From positions 1 through 64,000 of the forward strand of contig NZ_FOJU01000005.1 of NCBI RefSeq assembly GCF_900111875.1: a DNA stretch of 64,000 nt, given 5' to 3'. The position numbers and the translations under genes are program-made. Below the pieces are notes generated by a model. The model saw only the letters and a list, made by a program, of their open reading frames with translations. It made no database searches and was not told the origin of the DNA. The DNA is from Poseidonocella pacifica (GTDB lineage: Bacteria; Pseudomonadota; Alphaproteobacteria; Rhodobacterales; Rhodobacteraceae). Every line of letters starts with the position of its first letter. The stretch's first letter is position 1. Shown here in pieces: positions 7,828-16,905 of this stretch.

Positions 7828-9063
7828 ATGAGACGCATTCACACGGTCATCATCGGCGCCGGGCAGGCCGGTCTGGCGATGAGCTACTGCCTGCAACAAC
7901 GCGCGGTGCCGCATGTGCTTCTCGAGCGCGGCAAGGTCGCCAATTCCTGGGCGACGGAACGCTGGGACAGCCTGCGGCTCCTGACCCCGAACTGGCAAAG
8001 CCGGCTGCCGGGCTGCACCTATGCTGGGTCCGACCCGGATGGCTTCATGGACATGGCCGGAATCGTCGGCTTCCTTGATGGATACGCCGCCGCAATCTCT
8101 GCCCCGGTCGAGCCGCAGACCAGTGTCACATCAGTTTCCAGCCTGGGGGACGGATACCGGGTGACAACCGACAAGGGCATCTGGGCCTGCCGCAATCTGG
8201 TTCTGGCAAGCGGCGCCTGCAATCGCGCCCATGTGCCCTCCTGTGCCGCAGCGCTTCCCGGGCACATCGACCAACTGAGCCCGCTGGACTATCGCAACCC
8301 GTCACAACTGCGCGCCGGCAGCGTTCTTGTGGTCGGTGCCTCGGCTACCGGGGTCCAGTTGGCCGCCGAGGTCCGCGCGGCCGGGCACGAGGTCACTCTT
8401 GCCGCAGGTCAGCATATCCGCATGCCAAGGCATTATTGCGGGCGCGACATCCAATGGTGGATGGAGCAGTCCGGGCTGCTCGCGACCACGACCGGCGAGA
8501 TCGACGATCTTGCCCGCGCCCGCGCCGTGCCGTCGCTGCAACTCGTCGGCGATCCCGATGCGCAGTTCCTCGACCTCAACGCGCTCCAGCGGTCGGGCGT
8601 CGAGGTTGTCGGCCGCCTTGCTGGCATACGTGACGGTGAGGCGCTGTTCTCCGGAGGTTTGGCCAATGCGGCCATGTTGTCCGATCTGAAAATGAACAGG
8701 ACACTGGCGACCTTCGACATCTGGGCGGACGAGGCCGAAATCGATAGCCTGGCACCGCCCGAACGGTTCCCCGCGACCGAGGTTCCCGCCAGCCCGACGC
8801 TTCGGCTCGACCTGATGCGCAAGCAGATATCTACCGTCATCTGGGCCACCGGGTTCCGGCCGGATTTCAGTTGGCTTCACCTGCCCGTGTTTGACCGCAA
8901 GGGGCGGCTTGTCCACAGCGACGGCCTCGTTGCGCCGGGCCTCTACGTTCTGGGCCTTCCGTTCCTGCGCACCCGCAAGTCATCGCTGATCGATGGCGTC
9001 GGCGCCGATGCTGCCGCGCTTGCCGATCACCTTGTCCAATTCACCGGCCGCCAAGTGGCCTGA
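7828..9063 (+). CDS. FAD-dependent monooxygenase (YUCCA/CzcO-like)
   Basis: A 411-residue flavoprotein. The FAD-binding GAGQAG lies at 10-15 (HTVIIGAGQAGLAMSYCL), the NADPH-binding site at about 168-178 (VLVVGASATGVQLAAEVR), and a late ATGFRPD motif marks the family. This places it with flavin-containing monooxygenases and the CzcO/TrkA-like oxidoreductases. Substrate is unknown; organic sulfur, nitrogen or ketone oxygenation are possible. GAGGAA lies upstream of the ATG. It sits between two OsmC-like genes, suggesting that the product of the oxygenation, or a peroxide by-product, is handled by them. Confidence 0.85.
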   Translation: MRRIHTVIIGAGQAGLAMSYCLQQRAVPHVLLERGKVANSWATERWDSLRLLTPNWQSRLPGCTYAGSDPDGFMDMAGIVGFLDGYAAAISAPVEPQTSVTSVSSLGDGYRVTTDKGIWACRNLVLASGACNRAHVPSCAAALPGHIDQLSPLDYRNPSQLRAGSVLVVGASATGVQLAAEVRAAGHEVTLAAGQHIRMPRHYCGRDIQWWMEQSGLLATTTGEIDDLARARAVPSLQLVGDPDAQFLDLNALQRSGVEVVGRLAGIRDGEALFSGGLANAAMLSDLKMNRTLATFDIWADEAEIDSLAPPERFPATEVPASPTLRLDLMRKQISTVIWATGFRPDFSWLHLPVFDRKGRLVHSDGLVAPGLYVLGLPFLRTRKSSLIDGVGADAAALADHLVQFTGRQVA

Positions 9064-9080
9064 ACCGAAAGAAGAGCAAC

Positions 9081-9671
9081 ATGACCCGACATTTGACCGC
9101 ATCCCCCCAGGGCATGGATCGCGACGCGCAGATCCGTGACGCGCAGACTGCCGTGATCGCGCGCATGAAATCCGATCCGGGCAAGGCCCGAAGCACGATA
9201 AGGACCAACGGTCACATCGGCGAAGGTCTGGCCTGCCATGTCACACAGGGCCGTTTCGAAATGGTGCTGGATATGGGCCGCGCGATGGGCGGCGAGTGCG
9301 CCGGTCTTTCACCGGGCTTCCATGGCCGCGCCGCCATTGCCGCCTGCGTCGCCATGGCCGTCAAGATGCTCGCCGCGCGGCAGTCCGTCCGTTTCGAGGC
9401 CGTCGATGTCTCGGTCGAAATGGATTTCGACGATGCCGCGCTGTTCGGCCTGGGCGCGGGGAATGCGGCGCCGCTGGATACCCGCATCGCCATCGACGTG
9501 ACGACCGATGCCGCTGACAGCACCGTCCAGGGCATCGTCGATCAGGCGCTGGCATGGGACATCTGGTATCTGGCCCTTCGGGATCCCCAGCAGGTTTCAA
9601 CCCGTCTGTCCACGAAGCCGGCCACGCGCCAGGCTGGCAATGCGCTCAGCAATGCGGGAGAAGCCCGATGA
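9081..9671 (+). CDS. OsmC-family protein (second copy)
   Basis: A 196-residue OsmC-like protein, only distantly similar to the copy at 7152. The core is GLSPGFHGRAAIAACVAMAV (about 75-94), with C89 at the conserved cysteine position and C73 just before. It lies 17 bases after the monooxygenase in the same direction, so the two are cotranscribed. Family members are peroxiredoxin-like or thiol-transfer proteins. The stop overlaps the first codon of a dead GFA-type gene (ATGA at 9668), showing this was once a longer operon. Confidence 0.75.
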   Translation: MTRHLTASPQGMDRDAQIRDAQTAVIARMKSDPGKARSTIRTNGHIGEGLACHVTQGRFEMVLDMGRAMGGECAGLSPGFHGRAAIAACVAMAVKMLAARQSVRFEAVDVSVEMDFDDAALFGLGAGNAAPLDTRIAIDVTTDAADSTVQGIVDQALAWDIWYLALRDPQQVSTRLSTKPATRQAGNALSNAGEAR

Positions 9672-10156
9672 CGGATGATACCACCTTTTGCGAAGGCGGA
9701 TGCGCTACCGCGTGACCTCCGAGCCGATGATTGTGCAAGCCTGCCACTGCCTCATTTGTCAGAGGCAGACGGGCGGTTCCAACGCAATCAATGCGCTCAT
9801 TGAAGCGGACCGGGTCATTCTGCTGCCGGGCGAGATCGAGGAAAGTGACCGACACGCCCAGCGATCGAGGACAGCGCATCGCGCGCTGCGCGTCGTGCAA
9901 AGTCGCGCTGTGGAGCAACTACCTGATCACCAACCAGGGCGAACATCAGCGCTTCTTGCGAGTGGGCACGCTGGACGACCCGTCCCTCATGCCGCCCGGC
10001 GTGCACATTCACTCCGCCTCCAATCTGCCTTGGTACATCATTTTGGACGAAACGCCTGCGGCCGATGTATTCTACGACCAGAAGACAACCTGGCCGCAGG
10101 ACAGTCTGCAAAGGCTGAAAGCACTCTGTGAGAGGACGGGTGCGCCCTACAAGTGA
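9668..10156 (+). pseudogene. GFA-family (Mss4-like zinc) protein, inactivated
   Basis: A glutathione-dependent formaldehyde-activating-enzyme-type protein broken by two frame changes. It starts MTDDTTFCEGGC, then loses the segment that should carry the first zinc ligand pair near 9702. It continues one frame over with RYRVTSEPMIVQACHCLICQ, and returns near 9845 to the original frame with RIARCASCKVALWSNYLITN through to 10156. The remaining cysteine pairs CHCLIC and CASC are typical zinc ligands. The start overlaps the OsmC gene stop. Sequencing error could explain one shift, but the missing ligand segment argues for real decay. Confidence 0.75.
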
Positions 10157-10212
10157 CACTCCTGTTCTCCCAACAGCCGCCGATCCGACACCTGCCAGAA
10201 AAGGAGCTTCCC

Positions 10213-11112
10213 ATGGGGCCCGACACGCGTCTTCGCGACCTGTTCTCCATCGACCATCCCATCATCCAGGCACCAATGGCCGACGCCGGCGGACTTGACA
10301 TGGCGCTTTCCGTCAGCGCGGCAGGCGGGCTTGGTTCCTTGGCCTGCGCGGTGTTCTGACGACTGCGCGGGAACAAACCGTCAAATCGCTGAACGTGAAC
10401 TTCTTCGCCCACGCCGCGCCCAAGGACGATCCCGCGCGACGCCGCCTGGCTGGGCAAGCTGTCGGACTTTTGCGCAAAGTTCGGGCTCGACGCCCCTGAT
10501 GCTCTGTCCGCCGGCCCCCTCCAGCCGTTTGACGCGGCGCGCGGCGCGGTCATCGTGGCCTTCGCGCCAACCGTGGTCAGCTTTCACTTCGGCCTGCCCG
10601 AACCCGCGCTGGTTTCTTGGGTCAAGGGCGCAGGCTGCAAGGTTATCTCTGCGGCCACAACGGTGGACGAGGCGTGATGGTTGGCTGCGAATGGTTGCGA
10701 CGCGATTATTGCCCAAGGCTTTGAGGCCGGAGGCCGCCGCGGCATGTTCCTGACCGAAAATCGCGGCAGTCAGACCGGAACCCTGGCGCTGGTGCCGCAG
10801 AGTACCGATGCGGTCGATCTGCCGATCATCGCTGCGGGGGGTATCTCAGATGCGCGCGGCATCGTCGCTGCCTTCGCGCTGGGGGCGAGTGCGGTACAGA
10901 TCGGATCGGCGTACCTGTTCACCGAAGAGGCGACCATCAGCCCGCTCTACCGGCAGGCGCTGGCCGATGCCGCCAATGGCGAAACCGCAGTCTGCAATGT
11001 GATTTCCGGGCGACCGACTCGCGTGCTCGCCAAACGGATGGCGCGCGAACTCGGCCCGATATCTCAAGACGCCCCGCTTTTCCCTATGGGTTCTCTGCAA
11101 CAGATCCACTAG
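10213..11112 (+). pseudogene. Nitronate monooxygenase / 2-nitropropane dioxygenase, inactivated
   Basis: The N-terminus IDHPIIQAPMADAGGLDMAL and the glycine-rich C-terminal FMN-binding part (LPIIAAGGISDARGIVAAFA, then LGASAVQIGSAYL) identify the NMO family. The frame is lost near 10356, regained near 10437, and an in-frame TGA at 10675-10677 interrupts the middle after ISAATTVDEA. Three independent lesions make sequencing error unlikely. A good ribosome site (AAGGAG) and ATG remain. NMO enzymes oxidise nitronates, fitting the oxidative detoxification theme of the upstream genes, but this copy should yield no active protein. Confidence 0.85.
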
Positions 11113-11809
11113 GCGCCGCGGCCGAGCGTATAGGGAACCGGGATTTCAGCGCTCACTACTGCGGTCAAGGCGCCCCGCTCGGGCGCGAGACGACGGCATA
11201 CTCCTTGACCCACGACCTAGCTCACGCTGCTCTACAGCGGTTTGCCCCTCACGAAGCCGAGTAGGCGTGGGCGTTTCCGGTGTTGGCGTCGATTGTCAGC
11301 AACAGGACGTCGTGAGTGTCGAGAGGGTCAAGATCATTGATGGTCAGGGTCGTTTCGTCTGCGGGAGCGCCGAGCGATGGCACGTACGGACCGTGGCAGA
11401 GTTCTTCGGGAAGGACACTCGGACTCGCTTCAGGCTTTCGCTACGACGGCGCACGAGATGGTAGACTGGGACGATGCCGCAACGGGAGCAGACAAAGCTC
11501 GAAGGCTGGTCCAAGGCCCGTCGTGGGGCACGAGGCCCATTTGCCGACCCGGACCTCATAACCACGGATCACTTTTGTTCAGGCCGAGGCGCCGAAGGCG
11601 AGTTCGTAAAAGCAGGCGGCGTTCAGCTCGAAAATGTCGACCTGCTAGGCAGGCGCGCCGCTTGGGCTGTTCCGTCGCGCTTGCTGCTCGTCGTAACCTC
11701 TGGAGAGTGTGAGATGAGACAGGACTTGGCTTCAATGCCTTTTGAGCTACGCTAAAGCGACACGTAGTTTTGCCGTAACCACAACCCTGCTATATCGGAG
11801 CAGTAAATC
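11113..11809. other. Non-coding stretch between the dead NMO gene and the YehZYXW operon
   Basis: About 700 bases with only short, composition-driven open frames on both strands and no recognisable domain or good ribosome site. A few minus-strand residues near 11620 (DIFELNAACFYELAFG) look protein-like, so degenerate coding sequence is possible. The last part should hold the promoter of the ABC operon starting at 11810. Confidence 0.4.
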
Positions 11810-12718
11810 ATGAAATTCAGCCAATTTGTTTCGGCAGTAAGCCTTTCCGCTCTGTTGGCGACCGCTGCTACTGCCGATGTTACTGTTTCTTCCAAAATCG
11901 ACACCGAGGGCGGTTTGCTGGGCAATATCATTGCTTTGGCACTGGAAGACGCAGACCTGCCAGTCGTGCGTCGCTTGCAGCTTGGCGGCACGCAGATTGT
12001 GCGCGAAGCGCTCCTGTCCAACCAAATTGATATTTACCCCGAATATACCGGCAACGCGGCGTTTTTCTTTAATGAAGCAGACAGCGACGTCTGGAAGGAT
12101 CCTGCCGCCGCTCATGCGCGCGCCGCGGAGCTGGATAGTGAGCAGAACAACGTCACATGGCTTGATTCCGCGCCCGCGAACAACACTTGGGCCATCGCGG
12201 TGACTGGTGACGTTGCTGCGGAGAATGACTTGGTGACGATGTCTGACTTTGGCGCTTGGGTTGCGGCTGGCGGCGACGTCAAACTTGCGGCCTCGACAGA
12301 GTTTGTTTCTTCTCCCGCGGTCCTGCCAGCAATGCAGGACACTTACGGGTTTAGCCTGACTTCCGATCAAACGGTAATCCTGTCCGGTGGCGACACGGCC
12401 GCAACAATCCAGGCCGCCGCACGCGGCACTTCGGGCGTCAACGCAGCCATGGTTTACGGCACTGACGGGGGTGTTGGCGCGACCGGACTTGTGGTGATGG
12501 AAGACGATAAAGGCGTGCAGCCAGTTTATGAGCCTGCTCCAATCGTGCGGGCTGACGTTTTGGCGGAGTATCCCTCCATACCGGAAATTCTGAACCCGAT
12601 CTTTGCCGGTCTTGATATGCAGACTCTGCAACGGTTGAACGGTCGTATCCAAGTCGGCGGAGAGCCTGCTGAAGACGTGGCGCGCCAATACCTGACTGAA
12701 ACGGGTTTTCTGGATTGA
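11810..12718 (+). CDS. yehZ: Compatible-solute ABC transporter substrate-binding protein (YehZ/OsmF-like)
   Basis: A 302-residue periplasmic protein with a signal peptide (about 1-22, ending ATAATA before DVT). It matches the OpuC/OsmF type: VSSKIDTEGGLLGNIIALAL, the ligand loop GGTQIVREALLSNQIDIYPE with YTGNAA after it, and a C-terminal MQTLQRLNGRIQVGG block. The family binds glycine betaine, choline or related quaternary amines, with YehZ itself showing low affinity for betaine. It is first in a four-gene operon in the same order as E. coli yehZYXW. Base composition is lower in GC than surrounding genes. Confidence 0.9.
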   Translation: MKFSQFVSAVSLSALLATAATADVTVSSKIDTEGGLLGNIIALALEDADLPVVRRLQLGGTQIVREALLSNQIDIYPEYTGNAAFFFNEADSDVWKDPAAAHARAAELDSEQNNVTWLDSAPANNTWAIAVTGDVAAENDLVTMSDFGAWVAAGGDVKLAASTEFVSSPAVLPAMQDTYGFSLTSDQTVILSGGDTAATIQAAARGTSGVNAAMVYGTDGGVGATGLVVMEDDKGVQPVYEPAPIVRADVLAEYPSIPEILNPIFAGLDMQTLQRLNGRIQVGGEPAEDVARQYLTETGFLD

Positions 12719-12736
12719 TTGCGTAGAGCCCGGAGC

Positions 12737-13903
12737 ATGACGGGCATTCGCACACACATTTCACCGCCCGGATTGCTTTTTGCCGTTCTGGGATTGGCCG
12801 CATTGCTGGTCCCTTTCATGACACTTGCAGCCAATCGCATTGTTGCGGGTGATGGCATTGTTGCATGGCGCATTGCAGGGCCTGAAATCACCGCTCCCGG
12901 TGTGGCGGCGGTGGCCATGGGTTTGGCGATGGGCCTCGTCGCAGGACGGACACGCCTGCGTTTTCTGGGAGCTGTTCTTGGCCTGACGGGGCTGCTCTGG
13001 TTGCTCTCACGGAGTGCGCCCGTTCTTCTGTCTCAAGGCGGAGAGTATGCACGCGTTTCACCAGCGGCAGGCTTTTGGTTCCTGCTGGTCATTTTTATGC
13101 TGCTGATGGCTGATGCATTGGCCGCCCTGAAACCGGGGCCGTTTATGCGCGGTATAATATTGGTCGCATTTCTCTTTGTACTGGTCTTTATTTTTCGCTC
13201 AGGCCTGCTGTCCGACTTGTCGGTCCTCCAAGAATTTTCCGGTCGTCGCGACGCGTTCTTTACGGAATTTGTGCGGCATCTGGGGCTTTCTTTCGGGTCA
13301 CTTGCAGCGGCAGCGGTGATCGGCTTTCCACTTGGCATCCTGTGTCATCACCGCGCGGCACTAAGGAGTGCAACCCTGCCGGTGCTCAGTTTTTTGCAGA
13401 CCATTCCATCCCTTGCCATGTTCGGGCTGATGATCCCAATCCTTGGGTGGGTCGGAAATACCGTTCCGGGCGCGCAAGCAATCGGCATCGCGGGGATTGG
13501 GTTTGCCCCGGCATTTCTTGCCCTATTACTCTATTCGCTGCTTCCTGTCGTAGGGAACACGGTTGCTGGCCTCGCCTCTACGCCGCCCGCCGCGCTGGAG
13601 GCCGCATGCGGCATGGGAATGACGCGCGGCCAGCGTCTGTTGCGCATTGAGTTGCCGCTTGGTCTGCCGATCATCCTGACCGGTCTGCGCATCGTGCTTG
13701 TGCAGAACATCGGCCTTGCCGTCATTGCCGGGCTAATCGGTGGCGGCGGGTTCGGGACATTCGTCTTTCAGGGGTTGAACCAGACCGCTACCGATCTGAT
13801 CCTGTTGGGCGCATTACCCACGGTTGTGCTGGCCCTAGCGGCGGCGATATTGATGGATATTGTGGTCGAGCTCACTCGTCAAACACCCGAGGAAGCAGCA
13901 TGA
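12737..13903 (+). CDS. yehY: ABC transporter permease (YehY-like)
   Basis: A 388-residue integral membrane protein. About five hydrophobic helices precede the MetI-type permease domain (about 185-385), whose EAA loop is AALEAACGMGMTRGQRLLRI followed by ELPLGLPIILTG. The long N-terminal extension of extra helices is typical of YehY compared with the short permease of the same system. The ATG at 12737 was taken; a TTG directly after the upstream stop adds only six residues. Partner of the binding protein at 11810, ATPase at 13900 and short permease at 14832. Confidence 0.9.
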   Translation: MTGIRTHISPPGLLFAVLGLAALLVPFMTLAANRIVAGDGIVAWRIAGPEITAPGVAAVAMGLAMGLVAGRTRLRFLGAVLGLTGLLWLLSRSAPVLLSQGGEYARVSPAAGFWFLLVIFMLLMADALAALKPGPFMRGIILVAFLFVLVFIFRSGLLSDLSVLQEFSGRRDAFFTEFVRHLGLSFGSLAAAAVIGFPLGILCHHRAALRSATLPVLSFLQTIPSLAMFGLMIPILGWVGNTVPGAQAIGIAGIGFAPAFLALLLYSLLPVVGNTVAGLASTPPAALEAACGMGMTRGQRLLRIELPLGLPIILTGLRIVLVQNIGLAVIAGLIGGGGFGTFVFQGLNQTATDLILLGALPTVVLALAAAILMDIVVELTRQTPEEAA

Positions 13904-14835
13904 TCGAGATAGACCGCATCACCAAAACCTATGGCACGGTAAACGCCGTCGATGCCGTATCCATGACGGTGGAGACCGGATCAATCACCGTGATTGTTGG
14001 TACCTCGGGGTCTGGAAAAACCACTTTATTGCGTATGATAAACCGCCTTGAGGAACCGACCTCAGGCGAAGTGCGGATCAACGGTAAATCCACCTCATCG
14101 TTAAAACCGCATCTTCTGCGACGGCGCATCGGCTACGCCATTCAGGGCCACGGACTGTTCCCGCACCATACGGTAGCTCGCAATATCGGCGCGGTTCCCG
14201 AATTGCTGAAATGGTCCCGCGACAAAATCAATGCGCGCGTCGACGAATTGCTCGCGCTATTTTCAATGGACCCCGCAGAATTCCGCGACCGTTTTCCGGC
14301 CGAACTGTCCGGTGGGCAACAACAGCGTGTCGGTGTAGCGCGCGCGCTGGCACCTCGGCCTGATCTGTTGCTGATGGACGAACCTTTCGGTGCATTGGAC
14401 CCGATCATCCGGACCCGCGCGCAGGCAGACCTGCGGCAGATCCAGCGCAAGCTGGGATCGACGATCATGTTGGTGACCCATGACATGGAAGAGGCTATCA
14501 GTTTGGGGGACCACGTAGCAGTGATGGACGCTGGAAAGCTGGTACAATATGCTCCCCCAGCCGAAATCATCGCCCGTCCCGCGACAGACTTCGTGGCAAA
14601 CATGGTCGGAGATGTCGAGCGGCCCCTGCGGCTTTTGTCGTTGATCTCAGTGTCCGAAATCATTGAGCCGGGTGAAGCAGAGGGAGAAGCAATGCCAGAA
14701 ACCGCAAGCTTGCGCGACGCCCTCTCGGCCTGTCTATGGACCGGGCGCGATGCCTTGCCCGCCAGCAGAGGGGGTAAAGTTGTAGGGCGTGTGACACTCA
14801 AAGCCATTCGCGCACGCGCCGGGGCACACGCATGA
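13900..14835 (+). CDS. yehX: ABC transporter ATPase (YehX/OpuCA-like)
   Basis: A 311-residue ATP-binding subunit. Walker A is GTSGSGKTT (about 34-42), the Q-loop is in GYAIQGHGLFPHH, the signature is LSGGQQQR and Walker B is LLLMDEPFGALDP, followed by the H-loop VTHDMEE. After the nucleotide-binding domain, about 70 residues resemble a single degenerate CBS-like segment (SLRDALSACLWTGRDALPAS), where osmoregulated OpuCA-type ATPases carry paired CBS domains. The start overlaps the upstream permease stop by four bases. Ionic-strength sensing is therefore possible but weakly supported. Confidence 0.92.
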   Translation: MIEIDRITKTYGTVNAVDAVSMTVETGSITVIVGTSGSGKTTLLRMINRLEEPTSGEVRINGKSTSSLKPHLLRRRIGYAIQGHGLFPHHTVARNIGAVPELLKWSRDKINARVDELLALFSMDPAEFRDRFPAELSGGQQQRVGVARALAPRPDLLLMDEPFGALDPIIRTRAQADLRQIQRKLGSTIMLVTHDMEEAISLGDHVAVMDAGKLVQYAPPAEIIARPATDFVANMVGDVERPLRLLSLISVSEIIEPGEAEGEAMPETASLRDALSACLWTGRDALPASRGGKVVGRVTLKAIRARAGAHA

Positions 14836-15566
14836 AAATAGGGCTGATCCTTCGCCCTGCGCTGATCGCGCTTCTGCTGGCTTTGGTGCTGAGGCCCGAA
14901 TGGTTTGTTCCGATATTTGCACCTTTTGCACCCGAAGGCGGCCCGGTGATCTATCAGCGGGCATCAATGTTGTCCCTGTCGGTTAGCCACCTTGCAATTG
15001 TGGCACTTGCCTCCGCTGCGGCGACGATTGTCGCTGTGACGCTTGCCATCCTCGTGACGCGTCCGGCCGGTGCTGCATTTCGACCGTTGTCGCGCACGAT
15101 CACGAATATGGGCCAGACTTTCCCGCCCGTCGCCGTGCTTGCGCTTGCTGTCCCTGCTTTGGGTTTTGGCGCGGGACCGACGTTGGTGGCGCTTTTTCTG
15201 TATGGCTTGCTGCCGATATTTGAGAACGCCGTCACTGCGCTGACCAATCTGCCTCGCGCCACAATGGAGGCCGCACGCGGTATCGGCCTTAGTCGCTGGC
15301 AATGCCTTATGCGGGTCGAACTACCGCTGGCGTTGCCGGTGACCCTGACGGGCATCCGGCTCTCCATTGTCATCGCCTTGGGCACGGCTACGATAGGCTC
15401 TACGGTTGCGGCCCGAACTCTGGGAGAGGTTATCATCGCCGGTCTTTTGACCAACAACACCGCGTATGTCTTACAGGGCGGATTGATCGTCGGGCTTTTT
15501 GCGGTGTTAATCTATGATGCACTCGTACAACTTGAGTTGTACCTGCTTGGGCGCATGGGTGGTTGA
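14832..15566 (+). CDS. yehW: ABC transporter permease (YehW-like)
   Basis: A 244-residue MetI-type permease, the short second permease of the YehZYXW set. Six hydrophobic segments are visible; the EAA loop is ATMEAARGIGLSRWQCLMRV followed by ELPLALPVTLTGIRL. It overlaps the ATPase stop by four bases and is last in the operon. Heterodimerisation with the long permease at 12737 is expected from the family. No terminator-like hairpin was recognised immediately after the stop. Confidence 0.9.
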   Translation: MKIGLILRPALIALLLALVLRPEWFVPIFAPFAPEGGPVIYQRASMLSLSVSHLAIVALASAAATIVAVTLAILVTRPAGAAFRPLSRTITNMGQTFPPVAVLALAVPALGFGAGPTLVALFLYGLLPIFENAVTALTNLPRATMEAARGIGLSRWQCLMRVELPLALPVTLTGIRLSIVIALGTATIGSTVAARTLGEVIIAGLLTNNTAYVLQGGLIVGLFAVLIYDALVQLELYLLGRMGG

Positions 15567-16209
15567 GGCGCCGTTGTTCTCAGTGGCGTCGTTAAATCAC
15601 TGCACCAAATATGGCCGATCTGAGATACAGATGGTTCTTGACGCACGTTTAGGGGGTACCATTCAATTGAATGGCAGCGGCCTGTTGGCCAAACAATAAA
15701 CTAGTCTTCTTTTAAAAAATTCATTCCGATTTTTGCACGAACTTCATAAGTTTACCGCCCAGATTTCGGCGCACTAACGTGATTTCCATACACTGTGCCT
15801 CGCGACTTGGAATTTTGATTCTTTCACATCCTTGTAGATGAACCTCTCATCCATAAAGCATGAAATTCCAGGCTCCAAACAGTCGTAAAAGCTCCTGTGC
15901 TTCTCGTTTGACAGAGGTCATTCGCCTCATTGCAGAACTCAAGTAATTTGGGCTCGGATCCAACTTGCGGCAACGCAGAGAGAATTCCCACCTCGTTACC
16001 ATTTGAAGGTCGGCTGTGGTTATCGATCCAATCTTACCGCGCCCTTGCAGTGAAAACGCACTTCCCGGCTTTCTGCGGGGCCCTCGCGAACGGGCCGAAG
16101 CAGTAAATCGCCCTGCCGCCGATGCTGCCAGTTCTCGGAGCAGCATCGCACGGCCACCCAACCGCGAAGCGGCTCTCGACGCGCAGAACATTCGGAACGC
16201 CGTACGTTC
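15567..16209. other. Non-coding gap with a perfect palindrome
   Basis: About 640 bases between convergent operons. No frame with a credible ribosome site or domain was found. The one notable structure is the perfect 16-base palindrome CCATTCAATTGAATGG at 15659-15674, next to an AT-rich run (15700-15740). A possible 114-residue minus frame (15847-16191) has low-complexity, shuffled-looking composition and was not accepted. Confidence 0.45.
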
Positions 16210-16818
16210 TCACGCCACCTGTGGACGTGGGCGAAGGTACCAGTACCACATGCGATAGGCCTCCAGCAGGCCGAGTGGAACGAAATGGATGAGTGCGGGG
16301 CCAAGGCCACCCCAATCGTGCAGCGCCGCCCAGTGCAACAGGGTCAGCACCGCCGCAGCATAGGTCGCGCGTTGCAAGGTCTTCCATTTGCGGCCCATCT
16401 TGCGGACAAAGTAATCCGACGAGGTGATAGCCAGCGGCACAAAGATCACGAAGGCGATCCAGCCGGTCCAGATGTAGAGCTTGGGTAGATCAGTCAGAAC
16501 CTTCTGAACGGTGCCAATATCGACAAGGTACAGCACCGTATGCGCCAGCGCGTAGAAAAAGGCCGCAATGCCGAAATAGCGGCGGTTCTTCTTCAGCCAG
16601 CGCGGCCCGCGCCAGCCCTTCAAGACCAGCGCCAGCGGTGAGGCCAGCATGGCGATGATCATGAAGCGCGCGCCGAATTCCCCGGTGGGGTGCAGAGCCT
16701 CATGGATGGCTGCCACGGTGGCCTCAGTGCCGGCCGCGCCAAGGATACTTGCGAGGATGCCGACGCCCGGCAGCGCCAGCAGCGCCCATAGCCAGTAGGG
16801 AGAGAGTCGTAACTGCAT
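16210..16818 (-). CDS. YedZ/MsrQ-like ferric-reductase-type membrane protein
   Basis: A 202-residue polytopic membrane protein with about six helices and histidines placed inside helices (ALAHTVLYL, LLHWAALHD), as in the haem-binding ferric-reductase-like family that includes MsrQ (YedZ). MsrQ donates electrons from the quinone pool to the periplasmic methionine-sulfoxide reductase MsrP. No msrP gene lies next to it here. The ATG at 16818 has AGGAAAGGCGG upstream; a GTG twenty codons earlier was rejected. It reads in the same direction as the NmrA-like and NTF2-like genes and may be cotranscribed with them. Confidence 0.75.
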   Translation of the reverse strand: MQLRLSPYWLWALLALPGVGILASILGAAGTEATVAAIHEALHPTGEFGARFMIIAMLASPLALVLKGWRGPRWLKKNRRYFGIAAFFYALAHTVLYLVDIGTVQKVLTDLPKLYIWTGWIAFVIFVPLAITSSDYFVRKMGRKWKTLQRATYAAAVLTLLHWAALHDWGGLGPALIHFVPLGLLEAYRMWYWYLRPRPQVA

Positions 16819-16905
16819 GCCTACCGCCTTTCCTGTGGAGATCGGCCGCGTGGCCGGAGGATGGGTGAATTGTTTCACGCCGCAGCGCAGCGTTTCCGTC
16901 GGGGG

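Noticed and set aside
15847-16191. Possible 114-residue minus-strand gene in the gap after the YehZYXW operon
   Set aside because: No ribosome site, no domain, and shuffled-looking composition.
16818-16878. GTG start for the YedZ-like protein at 16878
   Set aside because: The ATG at 16818 has a strong AGGAAAGGCGG site and starts directly before the first membrane helix.
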